A DNA stretch of 24,310 nt from Comamonadaceae bacterium (GCA_947371775.1 CANBQX010000012.1:1-24310); one strand, 5' to 3'. Positions 7,088 through 14,106 are shown, counted from the first letter of the stretch. Notes: a model not told the origin generated them from the sequence alone. Program-made: numbers and translations.

Positions 7088-9351
7088 AGCGCCGTACCTG
7101 GATATTGAGTGCCTTGGGTGCCACTGGCGCTTTGGTGGTCGGCTGGGGTGCTTTGCCCCCGCGCTCGCGACTGGGCAGTGCCGCCAATATGCTGGCCACC
7201 CAGGACGCGGTGGCACTGAACGGCTGGATCAAAATTGCGCAGGATGGCTCCATCGTACTGGCCATGCCGCGCAGCGAAATGGGTCAAGGCGTCTACACCG
7301 GCTTGTCCATGCTGGTGGCAGAAGAGCTCGATGTTGGATTGGCCCAGGTGCATTTAGAACAGGCCGGAACCGACGCCATCTACGGCAATGTGGCCATGCT
7401 CTTGGGCACGTTGCCGTTTCATCCCTTGGATTACCGCGAAGGCGCCAACCCCGCTTCCATTCGCGCCGGCGAATGGGTGGTGAGCAAACTGGCCCGTGAA
7501 CTCGGCCTGGTCGTGACCGGCGGTTCATCCAGTATTACCGACGCCTGGGAGCCGCTTCGCATGGCCGCAGCCACCGCCAGAGCCAGCCTGGTGGCAGCCG
7601 CTGCAGCACGGTGGCAGGTAAGCGCGTCTGACATCACCATCGACAAGGGTGTGCTCAAGCACGCGTCCGGAAAATCTGCCAATTTTGGCGAATTTGCGCA
7701 GGCCGCGGCTGCCAGCCAGCCCGCCAATGTGACACCCAAAGACCGCAAAGACTGGAAGCTGGTAGGCACGTCCGCACCGCGTACCGACTTGGTGAGCAAA
7801 ACCAACGGCAGTGCGCAGTTCGGCCTGGACGTACGCCTGCCGGATATGGTGTTTGCCGCAGTGCGCATGTCGCCCATGCTGGGTGGCAGCGCCGGTGCGC
7901 TCGACACAGCGGCGGCATTGGCCTTGCCCGGGGTTCAGCAGGTGGTGGCACTGGAGCCCCTGCGTGGCGCAAACGCAGGTTTTGCCGTGGTTGCCAAAAC
8001 CACCTGGCACGCACGCCAAGGTGCACAAGCGGTTCAAACCCAATGGCAGCAACGCAGCAAAGGCGCTTTGAACTCTCAAAGCATTGCCGCCGAACTGCAA
8101 AACCAGCTCGACAAAGAAAGCGGCTTGGCTTTCCACACCAAGGGCGACATTGACGGCGCAGAAAAGTCTGCGGCCCAGACCCTGGAAGCCAGCTACACCG
8201 CACCCTACCTGGCCCACGCCACCATGGAGCCGATGAACTGCACGGCCCAGTTCAAAGACGGCAAGCTCGAGATTTGGGCACCTACCCAAGCACCGTCCTC
8301 GGCGCGCGAGGCGGCCGCCAAAGCTGCGGGCATCAGCCAATCCGATGTGACTTTGCACGTCACCCTGCTGGGCGGCGGCTTTGGACGCCGCTTGGAGGTG
8401 GACTTCATCGCCCAAGCCGCCAAGCTTGCCAAGGCTACCAGTGGCAAGCCGGTGCAACTGTCCTGGTCGCGTGAAGAGGACATGGGCCACGACTTTTACC
8501 GCCCCATGCACGCTGCGCGCCTGAAAGCCACATTCGACGCCCAAGGCCAGCCCCAAAGCCTGCGCATCCAATCGGCCGGCGACGCGATTTCGCCCCGTTG
8601 GATGGAGCGTGCCGTGCCCCTGCTGGCAGGACCGGTCGATATGCCTGACAAAACAACCGCGGAAGGCTTGTTTGACCTGCCCTACGGCTTTGCCCACCAG
8701 CGCATGGCGCATGTGACCACCCACATGGGCGTTCCCGTGGGCTTTTGGCGGTCTGTGGGTCACTCGCACAACGCGTTTTTCTCGGAGAGCTTTATCGATG
8801 AGCTGGCAGCTGCCAGCCACAAAGATCCGCTCGAATTTCGACGCAGCTTGCTGCAAGAAGCGCCTCGCTATTTGGCCGTGCTCAACCTGGCGGCGGAACA
8901 AGCCAAATGGGGCAGCGCGTTACCCGCGGGTCGTGCCCGTGGCATTGCCTTGCACGAGTCCTTTGGATCCATCGTCGCCCAAGTCGCTGAAGTCTCGGTT
9001 CAGGACGGTGTGCCCCGGGTACACCGCGTGGTGTGCGCGATCGACTGCGGCACGGTGGTCAATCCCGGACTGGTGGCCCAGCAGATGGAGAGCGCGGTGG
9101 TCTTTGGCCTGTCTGCGGCCCTGTGGGGCAAGATCGACATCGTCGATGGCGTGGTGCAGCAAACCAACTTCACCAACTACCCCATGGTGAAAATGGCGCA
9201 AGCACCGGTCGTCGAAACGCATGTGGTGTCCAGCACGCGCAAGCCCACCGGAGTGGGCGAGCCTGGCCTGCCGCCATTGGCGCCTGCCGTGTCCAATGCG
9301 CTGTTCACGCTGACGGGCAAACGCCACCGCAGTCTGCCGCTGGTCGCCTAA
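7084..9351 (+). CDS. iorB: Molybdopterin-binding subunit of molybdenum hydroxylase (isoquinoline 1-oxidoreductase beta type), Tat-exported
   Basis: 755 aa. It starts at the ATG inside the ATGA overlap with the small-subunit gene. The N-terminus MKRRTWILSALGATGALVVG is a Tat-type signal (twin Arg, hydrophobic stretch). The xanthine-oxidase-family molybdopterin domain follows: GWIKIAQDGSIVLAMPRSEMGQG near the start, GGGFGRR at residues 430-436 (dithiolene contact loop), CAIDCGTVVNPGLVAQQ, and the catalytic Glu at residue 726 in GVGEPGLPPLAPA. It carries molybdopterin-cytosine-dinucleotide cofactor and hydroxylates a carbon next to nitrogen or an aldehyde. No FAD subunit, cytochrome subunit or XdhC-type maturation gene adjoins it, so the electron acceptor and maturation factor must be elsewhere. 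Confidence 0.92.
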   Translation: MKRRTWILSALGATGALVVGWGALPPRSRLGSAANMLATQDAVALNGWIKIAQDGSIVLAMPRSEMGQGVYTGLSMLVAEELDVGLAQVHLEQAGTDAIYGNVAMLLGTLPFHPLDYREGANPASIRAGEWVVSKLARELGLVVTGGSSSITDAWEPLRMAAATARASLVAAAAARWQVSASDITIDKGVLKHASGKSANFGEFAQAAAASQPANVTPKDRKDWKLVGTSAPRTDLVSKTNGSAQFGLDVRLPDMVFAAVRMSPMLGGSAGALDTAAALALPGVQQVVALEPLRGANAGFAVVAKTTWHARQGAQAVQTQWQQRSKGALNSQSIAAELQNQLDKESGLAFHTKGDIDGAEKSAAQTLEASYTAPYLAHATMEPMNCTAQFKDGKLEIWAPTQAPSSAREAAAKAAGISQSDVTLHVTLLGGGFGRRLEVDFIAQAAKLAKATSGKPVQLSWSREEDMGHDFYRPMHAARLKATFDAQGQPQSLRIQSAGDAISPRWMERAVPLLAGPVDMPDKTTAEGLFDLPYGFAHQRMAHVTTHMGVPVGFWRSVGHSHNAFFSESFIDELAAASHKDPLEFRRSLLQEAPRYLAVLNLAAEQAKWGSALPAGRARGIALHESFGSIVAQVAEVSVQDGVPRVHRVVCAIDCGTVVNPGLVAQQMESAVVFGLSAALWGKIDIVDGVVQQTNFTNYPMVKMAQAPVVETHVVSSTRKPTGVGEPGLPPLAPAVSNALFTLTGKRHRSLPLVA

Positions 9352-9383
9352 ACCCCGCACCTCAAGGGGCTTGGGCGGGCACC

Positions 9384-9389
9384 TACACT
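9384..9389 (+). promoter_or_regulatory. Candidate -10 element (TACACT) directly before the flavoprotein gene
   Basis: TACACT ends 7 nt before the ATG at 9397, again predicting a transcript that begins at the start codon. No Shine-Dalgarno is seen in the 45-bp gap after iorB and the -35 region is poor. Confidence 0.35.
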
Positions 9390-9396
9390 CGCGACC

Positions 9397-10641
9397 ATGG
9401 AATTTTTTGATGTGGTCGTGGTGGGTGCCGGTGCGGCGGGACTGTTTTGCGCAGGACAGGCGGGCCAGCGCGGCCTCAAGGTGCTGGTCCTTGACCATGC
9501 AGAGAAAGTCGCTGAAAAAATCCGCATCTCCGGGGGTGGGCGTTGCAATTTCACCAACCTGGACACGACCGCCGCCCATTTTTTGAGCGACAACCCGCGT
9601 TTTTGCCGCTCGGCGCTATCCCGCTACACGCCACGCGACTTCGTGGCACTGCTGCAAAAACACGGTGTGGCCTTCCACGAGAAACACAAAGGCCAGTTGT
9701 TTTGCGACCGATCGGCCGAAGACATCATCCAGGTGCTGCTGGCCGAATGTGCAGCGGGTCAGGTCACGCGCTGGCAGCCGTGTGCGGTCAAGTCACTGCG
9801 CATTGCAGCCGAAGGCGCATCGAGTGCCGCGCGCTATCTGCTGGACACCGCGAAAGGCCCTGTCGCCTGCCGTGCCGTGGTCATTGCCACCGGCGGTTTG
9901 TCCATCCCCAAGATCGGCGCCACAGATTTTGGCTACCGCATCGCCGACCAGTTCGGATTGCCCATGGTGAGGCCCCGCCCGGCGCTGGTGCCCCTCACGT
10001 TCGCGCCCGAAGACTGGGCACCCTTCGCTGCGCTGGCGGGACTGTCCTTGCCGGTACAAATTGCGACCGGCAGCAAAAAGGCCAGCATGGCCTTTGACGA
10101 AGACCTGCTGTTCACCCACCGGGGCCTGAGTGGCCCGGGCGTGTTGCAGATCTCGAGCTATTGGCAGGAAAACACCCCGATTCGCCTGAATTTGGCACCC
10201 AAAACAGAGATCGCGCAGGAACTGCTGCAGGCCAAAGCCCGCTCGCGCAAGCTGCTGTCCAACGAATTGGCCACCTGGTTGCCGAGCCGCCTGGCAGACG
10301 CGTGGACCGACCAGGGGAAAACGTTGAACCAGCCCTGGGGCCGATCGGTGGCCGACACGCCCGACCGGGCGCTCCATGCATTGGCCGAACGCATTTCCCG
10401 CTGGGAAATCACCCCTGACGGCACCGAGGGCTACCGCAAAGCCGAGGTCACAGCCGGCGGCGTCAGCACCGAGGCGCTGTCCAGCCAGACCATGGAGTCG
10501 CGCCAGAAAGGCCTGTATTTCATTGGGGAGGTGGTCGATGTCACTGGCTGGCTGGGGGGCTACAACTTCCAATGGGCTTGGGCCAGCGCGCATGCGTGTG
10601 CCTCGGCATTGGCTGAGAGTTTGGCCTTGACCACCGCCTGA
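9397..10641 (+). CDS. YhiN/BaiN-type NAD(P)/FAD-dependent oxidoreductase (HI0933 family)
   Basis: 414 aa. The N-terminal Rossmann FAD-binding motif is VVVVGAGAAGLFCA, followed by the family-specific KIRISGGGRCNFTN. The central part holds VVIATGGLSIPKIGATDFGY, and the C-terminus has the second FAD contact region, EVTAGGVSTEALSSQTMESR and GLYFIGEVVDVTGWLGGYNFQWAWASA. Members are flavoproteins of poorly defined function; BaiN from gut clostridia acts on bile-acid intermediates and E. coli YhiN has no settled role. Length is normal. Its stop lies only 12 nt before the TATAAT box of rpsU. The lack of a ribosome-binding site suggests a leaderless start. Confidence 0.92.
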   Translation: MEFFDVVVVGAGAAGLFCAGQAGQRGLKVLVLDHAEKVAEKIRISGGGRCNFTNLDTTAAHFLSDNPRFCRSALSRYTPRDFVALLQKHGVAFHEKHKGQLFCDRSAEDIIQVLLAECAAGQVTRWQPCAVKSLRIAAEGASSAARYLLDTAKGPVACRAVVIATGGLSIPKIGATDFGYRIADQFGLPMVRPRPALVPLTFAPEDWAPFAALAGLSLPVQIATGSKKASMAFDEDLLFTHRGLSGPGVLQISSYWQENTPIRLNLAPKTEIAQELLQAKARSRKLLSNELATWLPSRLADAWTDQGKTLNQPWGRSVADTPDRALHALAERISRWEITPDGTEGYRKAEVTAGGVSTEALSSQTMESRQKGLYFIGEVVDVTGWLGGYNFQWAWASAHACASALAESLALTTA

Positions 10642-10652
10642 GGCATAGAGGC

Positions 10653-10658
10653 TATAAT
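10653..10658 (+). promoter_or_regulatory. -10 box (TATAAT) of the rpsU promoter
   Basis: A perfect TATAAT just after the upstream flavoprotein stop codon. TTGACC at 10627-10632 is a good -35 by sequence, but the spacer is 20 bp, longer than the usual 17; no better -35 is visible. Transcription would begin near 10665, giving a leader of about 120 nt before rpsU. Confidence 0.7.
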
Positions 10659-10678
10659 CCGAGGCTTTGCTGGCAAAC

Positions 10679-10708
10679 CCCCGCTGCCTGATCAACTTTT
10701 TAGCGGGG
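10679..10708 (+). other. Hairpin in the rpsU mRNA leader
   Basis: CCCCGCT at 10679-10685 pairs perfectly with AGCGGGG at 10702-10708 around a 16-nt loop that ends in TTTTT. It lies some 15 nt after the predicted transcription start. The run of T is inside the loop, not after the stem, so this is not a standard terminator. It may serve in ribosomal-protein autoregulation or transcript stability; neither is shown. Confidence 0.45.
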
Positions 10709-10725
10709 CCTTCGCTGAACCTGGC

Positions 10726-10785
10726 ATGAGCGGCCCGATCTTCCCTCATGACCCTCGTCGGCACATTTTGGAATCCATTACGTAA
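10726..10785 (+). CDS. Possible 19-codon leader ORF overlapping the rpsU start
   Basis: ATG at 10726 opens a frame of 19 codons (MSGPIFPHDPRRHILESIT) whose TAA at 10783-10785 shares its last A with the ATG of rpsU (TAATG). Such an overlap permits termination-reinitiation coupling. There is no strong Shine-Dalgarno before the ATG and no known homologue I can name. Chance cannot be excluded for so short a frame. Confidence 0.25.
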   Translation: MSGPIFPHDPRRHILESIT

Positions 10786-10997
10786 TGACCACGATCCGTG
10801 TAAAAGAGAACGAACCCTTTGACGTCGCACTGCGCCGCTTCAAACGCACCATCGAAAAGCTGGGCTTGCTCACCGACTTGCGCGCCCGCGAGTTCTATGA
10901 GAAACCCACCGCGATTCGCAAGCGCAAAAAAGCCGCAGCCGTGAAGCGCAACTACAAGCGCATTCGCAGCATGCAGTTGCCCAAAAAACTGTTCTAA
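10785..10997 (+). CDS. rpsU: 30S ribosomal protein bS21
   Basis: 70 aa, the normal length. The sequence begins MTTIRVKENEPFDVALRRFK and ends in the lysine/arginine-rich tail typical of proteobacterial S21 (RKRKKAAAVKRNYKRIRS...). bS21 sits on the 30S platform near the anti-Shine-Dalgarno end of 16S rRNA and helps initiation. It has its own promoter (TATAAT at 10653) and leader, and is closed by a strong terminator, so it is likely monocistronic. Only a weak GGA lies ~12 nt before the start, consistent with the possible coupling to the leader ORF. It is next to yqeY, but the dnaG and rpoD genes of the classical macromolecular-synthesis operon are absent here. Confidence 0.98.
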   Translation: MTTIRVKENEPFDVALRRFKRTIEKLGLLTDLRAREFYEKPTAIRKRKKAAAVKRNYKRIRSMQLPKKLF

Positions 10998-11004
10998 GTT
11001 TTTG

Positions 11005-11022
11005 CAGACCGCACGCGGTCTG
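11005..11022 (+). other. Short hairpin between rpsU and its terminator
   Basis: CAGACCG at 11005-11011 and CGGTCTG at 11016-11022 form a 7-bp stem with a 4-nt loop, 8 nt after the rpsU stop. No T-run follows directly; it may protect the 3' end together with the main terminator. Confidence 0.4.
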
Positions 11023-11031
11023 AACGGCACA

Positions 11032-11067
11032 AAAAGCTCGCCCGAGGACGCTCCGGCGGGCTTTTTT
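11032..11067 (+). terminator. Rho-independent terminator of rpsU
   Basis: AAAAGCTCGCC (11032-11042) pairs with GGCGGGCTTTT (11055-11065) in an 11-bp stem with one G-U pair and a 12-nt loop; the T-run continues to 11067. It separates rpsU from yqeY. Confidence 0.88.
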
Positions 11068-11108
11068 CACTTATTCACCCCCCATTGCCACCCAAGGAGG
11101 CCTCGGCC

Positions 11109-11555
11109 ATGTCCCTCAAAGACCAGATTACCGAAGATATGAAAACGGCCATGCGCGCCAAAGACAGCGAGCGCCTGGGCACCATCCGTCTGCTGCTGGC
11201 GGCCTGCAAGCAGCGCGAAGTGGATGAGCGCATCGTGCTCGACGATGCGGCCGTCGTGGCCTTGGTGGACAAGCTCATCAAACAGCGCAAAGACTCGGTA
11301 GCGGCTTTCGAGTCGGCTGCCCGCCACGACCTGGCCGCCAAGGAAACCGCGGAAATCGCAGTGCTGCAGGCCTACTTGCCCCAGCGTATGTCGGCGGACG
11401 AAGTGCTGGCAGCCGTCAAGGCCATCGTGGTGGAACTGGGTGCTGCAGGCCCGGGCGACATGGGCAAGGTGATGGGCGTGGTCAAAACCCGCCTGGCCGG
11501 CAAAGCCGAAATGTCGGCCGTTTCAGCAGCCGTCAAGGCAGCACTGGCAAGCTAA
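11109..11555 (+). CDS. yqeY: GatB/YqeY domain protein
   Basis: 148 aa from ATG 11109, fixed by AAGGAGG at 11094-11100 (8 nt spacing); the ORF opens 8 codons earlier without a binding site. The protein is the stand-alone YqeY fold, related to the tail domain of the GatB amidotransferase subunit: SLKDQITEDMKTAMRAKDSERLGTIR at the N-terminus, KLIKQRKDSVAAFESAAR in the middle and EIAVLQAYLPQRMSADE before the C-terminal three-helix part. Family members may bind tRNA, but no activity is established. It follows rpsU as in many proteobacteria, separated by a strong terminator, so it needs its own promoter, which I cannot locate with confidence. Confidence 0.95.
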   Translation: MSLKDQITEDMKTAMRAKDSERLGTIRLLLAACKQREVDERIVLDDAAVVALVDKLIKQRKDSVAAFESAARHDLAAKETAEIAVLQAYLPQRMSADEVLAAVKAIVVELGAAGPGDMGKVMGVVKTRLAGKAEMSAVSAAVKAALAS

Positions 11556-11584
11556 ATCGCCAGTGTTAGGGGCGCTTGCGCCCC
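11542..11584. terminator. Two consecutive hairpins between converging genes, possible bidirectional terminator
   Basis: CACTGGC (11542-11548) pairs with GCCAGTG (11559-11565), with the yqeY stop codon in the loop. Directly after it, GGGGCG (11569-11574) pairs with CGCCCC (11579-11584) around CTTG. They fill the gap between yqeY and the minus-strand gene ending at 11589. Neither side has a clear T-run, so intrinsic termination is uncertain. Confidence 0.4.
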
Positions 11585-11588
11585 AGGG

Positions 11589-12539
11589 TCAGCGCACGCA
11601 GTAGAAATGGTATTCGTTGACCCGAATTTCTTCGGATTTGCGTACCGGGCTGGGATTGGGCAGGTCCGGCGCCATCACCATGCCGTCGGCCATAGCCCAA
11701 AATTCGTGGCGAAGGGTCACGCCGCCGCTCCAGTCACCCAGGCTGGACAAGAACACATATTCCTCGGCCGTAGGCAGGCGACCTTGCACTTGCTTGCACG
11801 ACTTTTCGGCGTTTTCGGGTGAAGTGGCATGGCTGATTGGCGTGCCCGGCGCGCCCAATAGTTCGATAAAGCCGCTTCCATACTTGACCTTGGAAGGGAA
11901 TTGGGTTTTCTGGAAAAACTCAAATACCTGGCCTGCGATTCCCTGCATCACCGCCTCTGGCGTGCCTTGTCCCTGGAAGTTGTAGGTGGTACCGGCCTTG
12001 GTTTCAATATGCAGCGTCACAGTCACGTCACCGCGGCAGTTCGGGCTGAATGAATAAATGCCCCACACCACGCCGCTGAGTCCCGCCAAGTAGCGTTGGT
12101 CCAAGTAACCCTGGCGCTTTTGGTCGTGCAATTCGTGCACCACTTGAATCAAGGGCGAGGGATTGAAAAACGCCACTCTCTTTTGCGGCGGGTTGACATC
12201 GCGGTAAATGGCATCCAAAGACGCCTTGAGGCTGCCTTCGAGGATCACGTCCATGCCCAAGCCCGCGCTGGCCGCCGCCCGGTTTTTGTTGGTCACTTCG
12301 TCCATTGCAGCGACCATGGCAAAGGCAGCGCTCGCACTCGCACCCTCACGCAAGAGGCTGATCATGTTTTGCGTCATAGCATGGGCATTTTCAGTCTTGC
12401 TGCGCCCATAGGCATCCTGGTACTGACACAAGTCCTGGCCTCGAATAAAGGGAATGGTCGGCCACAGCAAGACCTGCGACGGGTCGGCTGCAAAAGCCGC
12501 GCTCGTCCAAATGAGCAATAGGAGCCAGAGTCGACGCAT
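11589..12539 (-). CDS. Secreted protein of unknown function with a C-terminal Lcl/FGE-like region
   Basis: 316 aa from ATG 12539, chosen over the ATG at 12578 because it gives a compact signal peptide (MRRLWLLLLIWTSAAFA, cut before ADPS) and AAGG lies ~9 nt upstream. I do not recognise the main body (residues ~20-230). It has Cys in GQDLCQYQD and SPNCRGD and predicted strand-rich stretches such as DVTVTLHIETKAGTTYNFQG. The last ~75 residues (KSCKQVQGRLPTAEEYVFLS, DWSGGV, EFWAMADG, YHFYCVR) resemble the C-terminal part of DUF1566/Lcl or formylglycine-generating-enzyme-like folds, which typically read RLPT-x-x-E...W...CVR. Probably periplasmic or surface-exposed. No operon partner is present. 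Confidence 0.75.
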   Translation of the reverse strand: MRRLWLLLLIWTSAAFAADPSQVLLWPTIPFIRGQDLCQYQDAYGRSKTENAHAMTQNMISLLREGASASAAFAMVAAMDEVTNKNRAAASAGLGMDVILEGSLKASLDAIYRDVNPPQKRVAFFNPSPLIQVVHELHDQKRQGYLDQRYLAGLSGVVWGIYSFSPNCRGDVTVTLHIETKAGTTYNFQGQGTPEAVMQGIAGQVFEFFQKTQFPSKVKYGSGFIELLGAPGTPISHATSPENAEKSCKQVQGRLPTAEEYVFLSSLGDWSGGVTLRHEFWAMADGMVMAPDLPNPSPVRKSEEIRVNEYHFYCVR

Positions 12540-12601
12540 CCTATACAAACCTTGTAACAAATTGAGGTGGCGCACCATTTCTGGGCTTGATTCAAAGCCC
12601 C

Positions 12602-12607
12602 ATTATG
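12602..12607 (-). promoter_or_regulatory. Candidate -10 box (CATAAT) for the secreted-protein gene
   Basis: On the minus strand CATAAT lies at 12607-12602, about 60 bp before ATG 12539, with TGGCTC 17 bp further upstream as a weak -35. It would give a leader of ~55 nt carrying the AAGG site. Confidence 0.3.
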
Positions 12608-12656
12608 GTAAACCAAGCTTTCAAGAGCCATGATTTATGTCAAAAAGCTCAAAAAA

Positions 12657-12672
12657 GCCGTTTATAAACGGC
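12657..12672. repeat. Perfect 16-bp palindrome in a divergent intergenic region
   Basis: GCCGTTTATAAACGGC reads the same on both strands. On the minus strand it is followed by TTTTTT, as in an intrinsic terminator; on both strands it contains TATAAA, as in an operator covering a -10 box. The 224-bp gap 12540-12763 that holds it lies between two divergent genes. Confidence 0.55.
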
Positions 12673-12717
12673 AAATTCACGTTTTCATTGGCGCAGAAGT
12701 TGCAATCCAACGGGCAA

Positions 12718-12739
12718 AGGCCTGCACCGTCGCAGGCCT
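12718..12739. repeat. Perfect 8-bp inverted repeat with 6-bp loop before the SnoaL-like gene
   Basis: AGGCCTGC (12718-12725) and GCAGGCCT (12732-12739) flank ACCGTC and end 24 bp before ATG 12764. In RNA this would be a stable hairpin in the leader; as DNA it could be an operator. No T-run follows on the plus strand and only TTT on the minus strand. Confidence 0.55.
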
Positions 12740-12763
12740 CAATGACCAGACCGAATTTCCACC

Positions 12764-13204
12764 ATGCCACATCCCGTTTCCCTCGCACCACTTGAGCTGG
12801 TCGAAACCTTTCTGCGCACCATCATGATTCCCGACCCGGTGGCGGCGCGCGCCTTTGTCTCGCCGGCCCTGCGCATTCGCTTCACCGGCGGGCGCGAAAT
12901 GCGCGACCCCGCAGAGTGCAGCGCATTCAACGCCACGCGCTACGCCTGGGTCAAAAAGCGCTTTGAGCAGACCGACGTGGTGCAAGGCGCCACCGACCGC
13001 GAGGCGATCGTCTACAACATCGGCACGCTCTACGGCGCCTGGCCCGACGGCACGCCGTTTGAGGGCAACCGCTATGTGGATCGCTATGTGGTGCGCGAGG
13101 GCCTGATTGTGCAAATGGACGTCTGGAATGACAGCGCCGAGTGGATGCTGGTGCGTGCGGGCTTGGCCGCACCCTGGCCTGCTGCCAACGGAGCAGCGGC
13201 ATGA
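12764..13204 (+). CDS. SnoaL/NTF2-like fold protein
   Basis: 146 aa with the pattern of a SnoaL-like polyketide-cyclase/NTF2 cone: an N-terminal helix (LELVETFLRTIMIPDPVAAR), FVSPALRIRFTGG, then strands YNIGTLYGAWPDGTPFEG, RYVDRYVVREGLIVQMDVWND and a short C-terminal helix. Proteins of this fold act as isomerases, cyclases, hydrolases or simple binding proteins for small molecules; the reaction cannot be told from sequence. No Shine-Dalgarno precedes ATG 12764. Its TGA overlaps the start of the next gene (ATGA), and that gene overlaps a third in the same way, so the three form a tightly coupled operon. Confidence 0.82.
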   Translation: MPHPVSLAPLELVETFLRTIMIPDPVAARAFVSPALRIRFTGGREMRDPAECSAFNATRYAWVKKRFEQTDVVQGATDREAIVYNIGTLYGAWPDGTPFEGNRYVDRYVVREGLIVQMDVWNDSAEWMLVRAGLAAPWPAANGAAA

Positions 13205-14106
13205 CCACCACCATGCCCCTGGCACCCCTGGCCACCAGTGGCCGCTTCGACTACCAGGCCATTGGGGAGCGGCCCGACTACTGCTGGCCGCAGGGCGCCC
13301 GCCTGGCCGTGTACCTGGGCTTTAATGTGGAGCACTTTGCATTTGGCAGCGGCTTGGGTGCCAACCTCGGGCCTGCCTCACCGCAGCCCGACGTGCTGAA
13401 CTACGCCTGGCGCGAATACGGAAACCGCGTGGGTGCATGGCGCTGCCTGGACTTGTTTGACGACCTGGACTTGCCCACAGGCGCACTCATCAACACCGCC
13501 CTGTACGAGCACTGCCCTGAACTGGTGCAAGCCCTGGTGGCGCGCGGCGACGAGTTGATCGGCCACGGCCACAGCAACGCGATGCGCCAATCCGATTTGA
13601 GCGAAGCCGATGAACGCGCCCTGCTGGCCGGCTGCCGCCAACGCATGCTAGAGCGCAGTGGCGCCGCACCCGCAGGCTGGCTGTCACCGTGGATTTCAGA
13701 GACCCTGGTGACACCCGACCTGCTGGCCGAGACCGGCTACGGCTACACGCTGAACTGGTGCCACGACGACCAACCGACCCGCATGCGCACCCGCTCCGGC
13801 CAAACGCTGTGGTCGATCCCGTATCCGCAAGAGGTGAACGATATTCCCATGGTCATGGGTCGCTTGATGGACGGACGCGCATTTGGCGAACTGATTACCG
13901 ACCACTTTGATGAAATGCGCCGCCAAGCGGCCCGCCAGCCGCTGGTGATGGGCATTGCACTGCACCCCTATATCGTGGGCCAGCCTCACCGCCTGCTGCA
14001 TTTGCGCAAAGCCTTGGAACATTTGGTGCGTGCGCGGGACGCGGGAGACGTGTGGTTCACCACGCCGGGGCAGATTTACCAGCACATGCTGTCGATCCAT
14101 CCATGA
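13201..14106 (+). CDS. Polysaccharide-deacetylase-fold (NodB/allantoinase PuuE-like) hydrolase
   Basis: 301 aa from ATG 13201 within the ATGA overlap. The fold is recognisable from the order of blocks: GARLAVYLGFNVEHFAFG, GAWRCLDLFDDLDLPTGALINT, ELVQALVARGDELIGHGHSNA, GWLSPWISETLVTPDLLAETGY, IPYPQEVNDIPMV, and MGIALHPYIVGQPHRLLHL. The usual NodB motif 1 (TFDD) is replaced by FNVE at residues 41-44, and motif 2 is GHGHSN at 121-126. This layout matches the allantoinase/PuuE-like branch, whose members act on small amides rather than chitin. It has no signal peptide, supporting a cytoplasmic small-molecule role. Substrate unknown. A second member of the same superfamily lies at 22964-23848. Confidence 0.85.
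   Translation: MTTTMPLAPLATSGRFDYQAIGERPDYCWPQGARLAVYLGFNVEHFAFGSGLGANLGPASPQPDVLNYAWREYGNRVGAWRCLDLFDDLDLPTGALINTALYEHCPELVQALVARGDELIGHGHSNAMRQSDLSEADERALLAGCRQRMLERSGAAPAGWLSPWISETLVTPDLLAETGYGYTLNWCHDDQPTRMRTRSGQTLWSIPYPQEVNDIPMVMGRLMDGRAFGELITDHFDEMRRQAARQPLVMGIALHPYIVGQPHRLLHLRKALEHLVRARDAGDVWFTTPGQIYQHMLSIHP

Noticed and set aside
7525..8901. 458-codon minus-strand frame
   Set aside because: It lies wholly antisense to iorB, whose domains and motifs are clear; composition is that of a high-GC shadow frame.
9354..9370. CCCC...GGGG pairing after iorB
   Set aside because: Four base pairs and no T-run; not a credible terminator.
9793..10830. 345-codon minus-strand frame
   Set aside because: Antisense to the flavoprotein and rpsU, crossing the rpsU promoter; no domain.
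12630..12827. 65-codon plus-strand frame across the intergenic palindromes
   Set aside because: It runs into the SnoaL-like gene in another frame and covers both palindromes; no homology.
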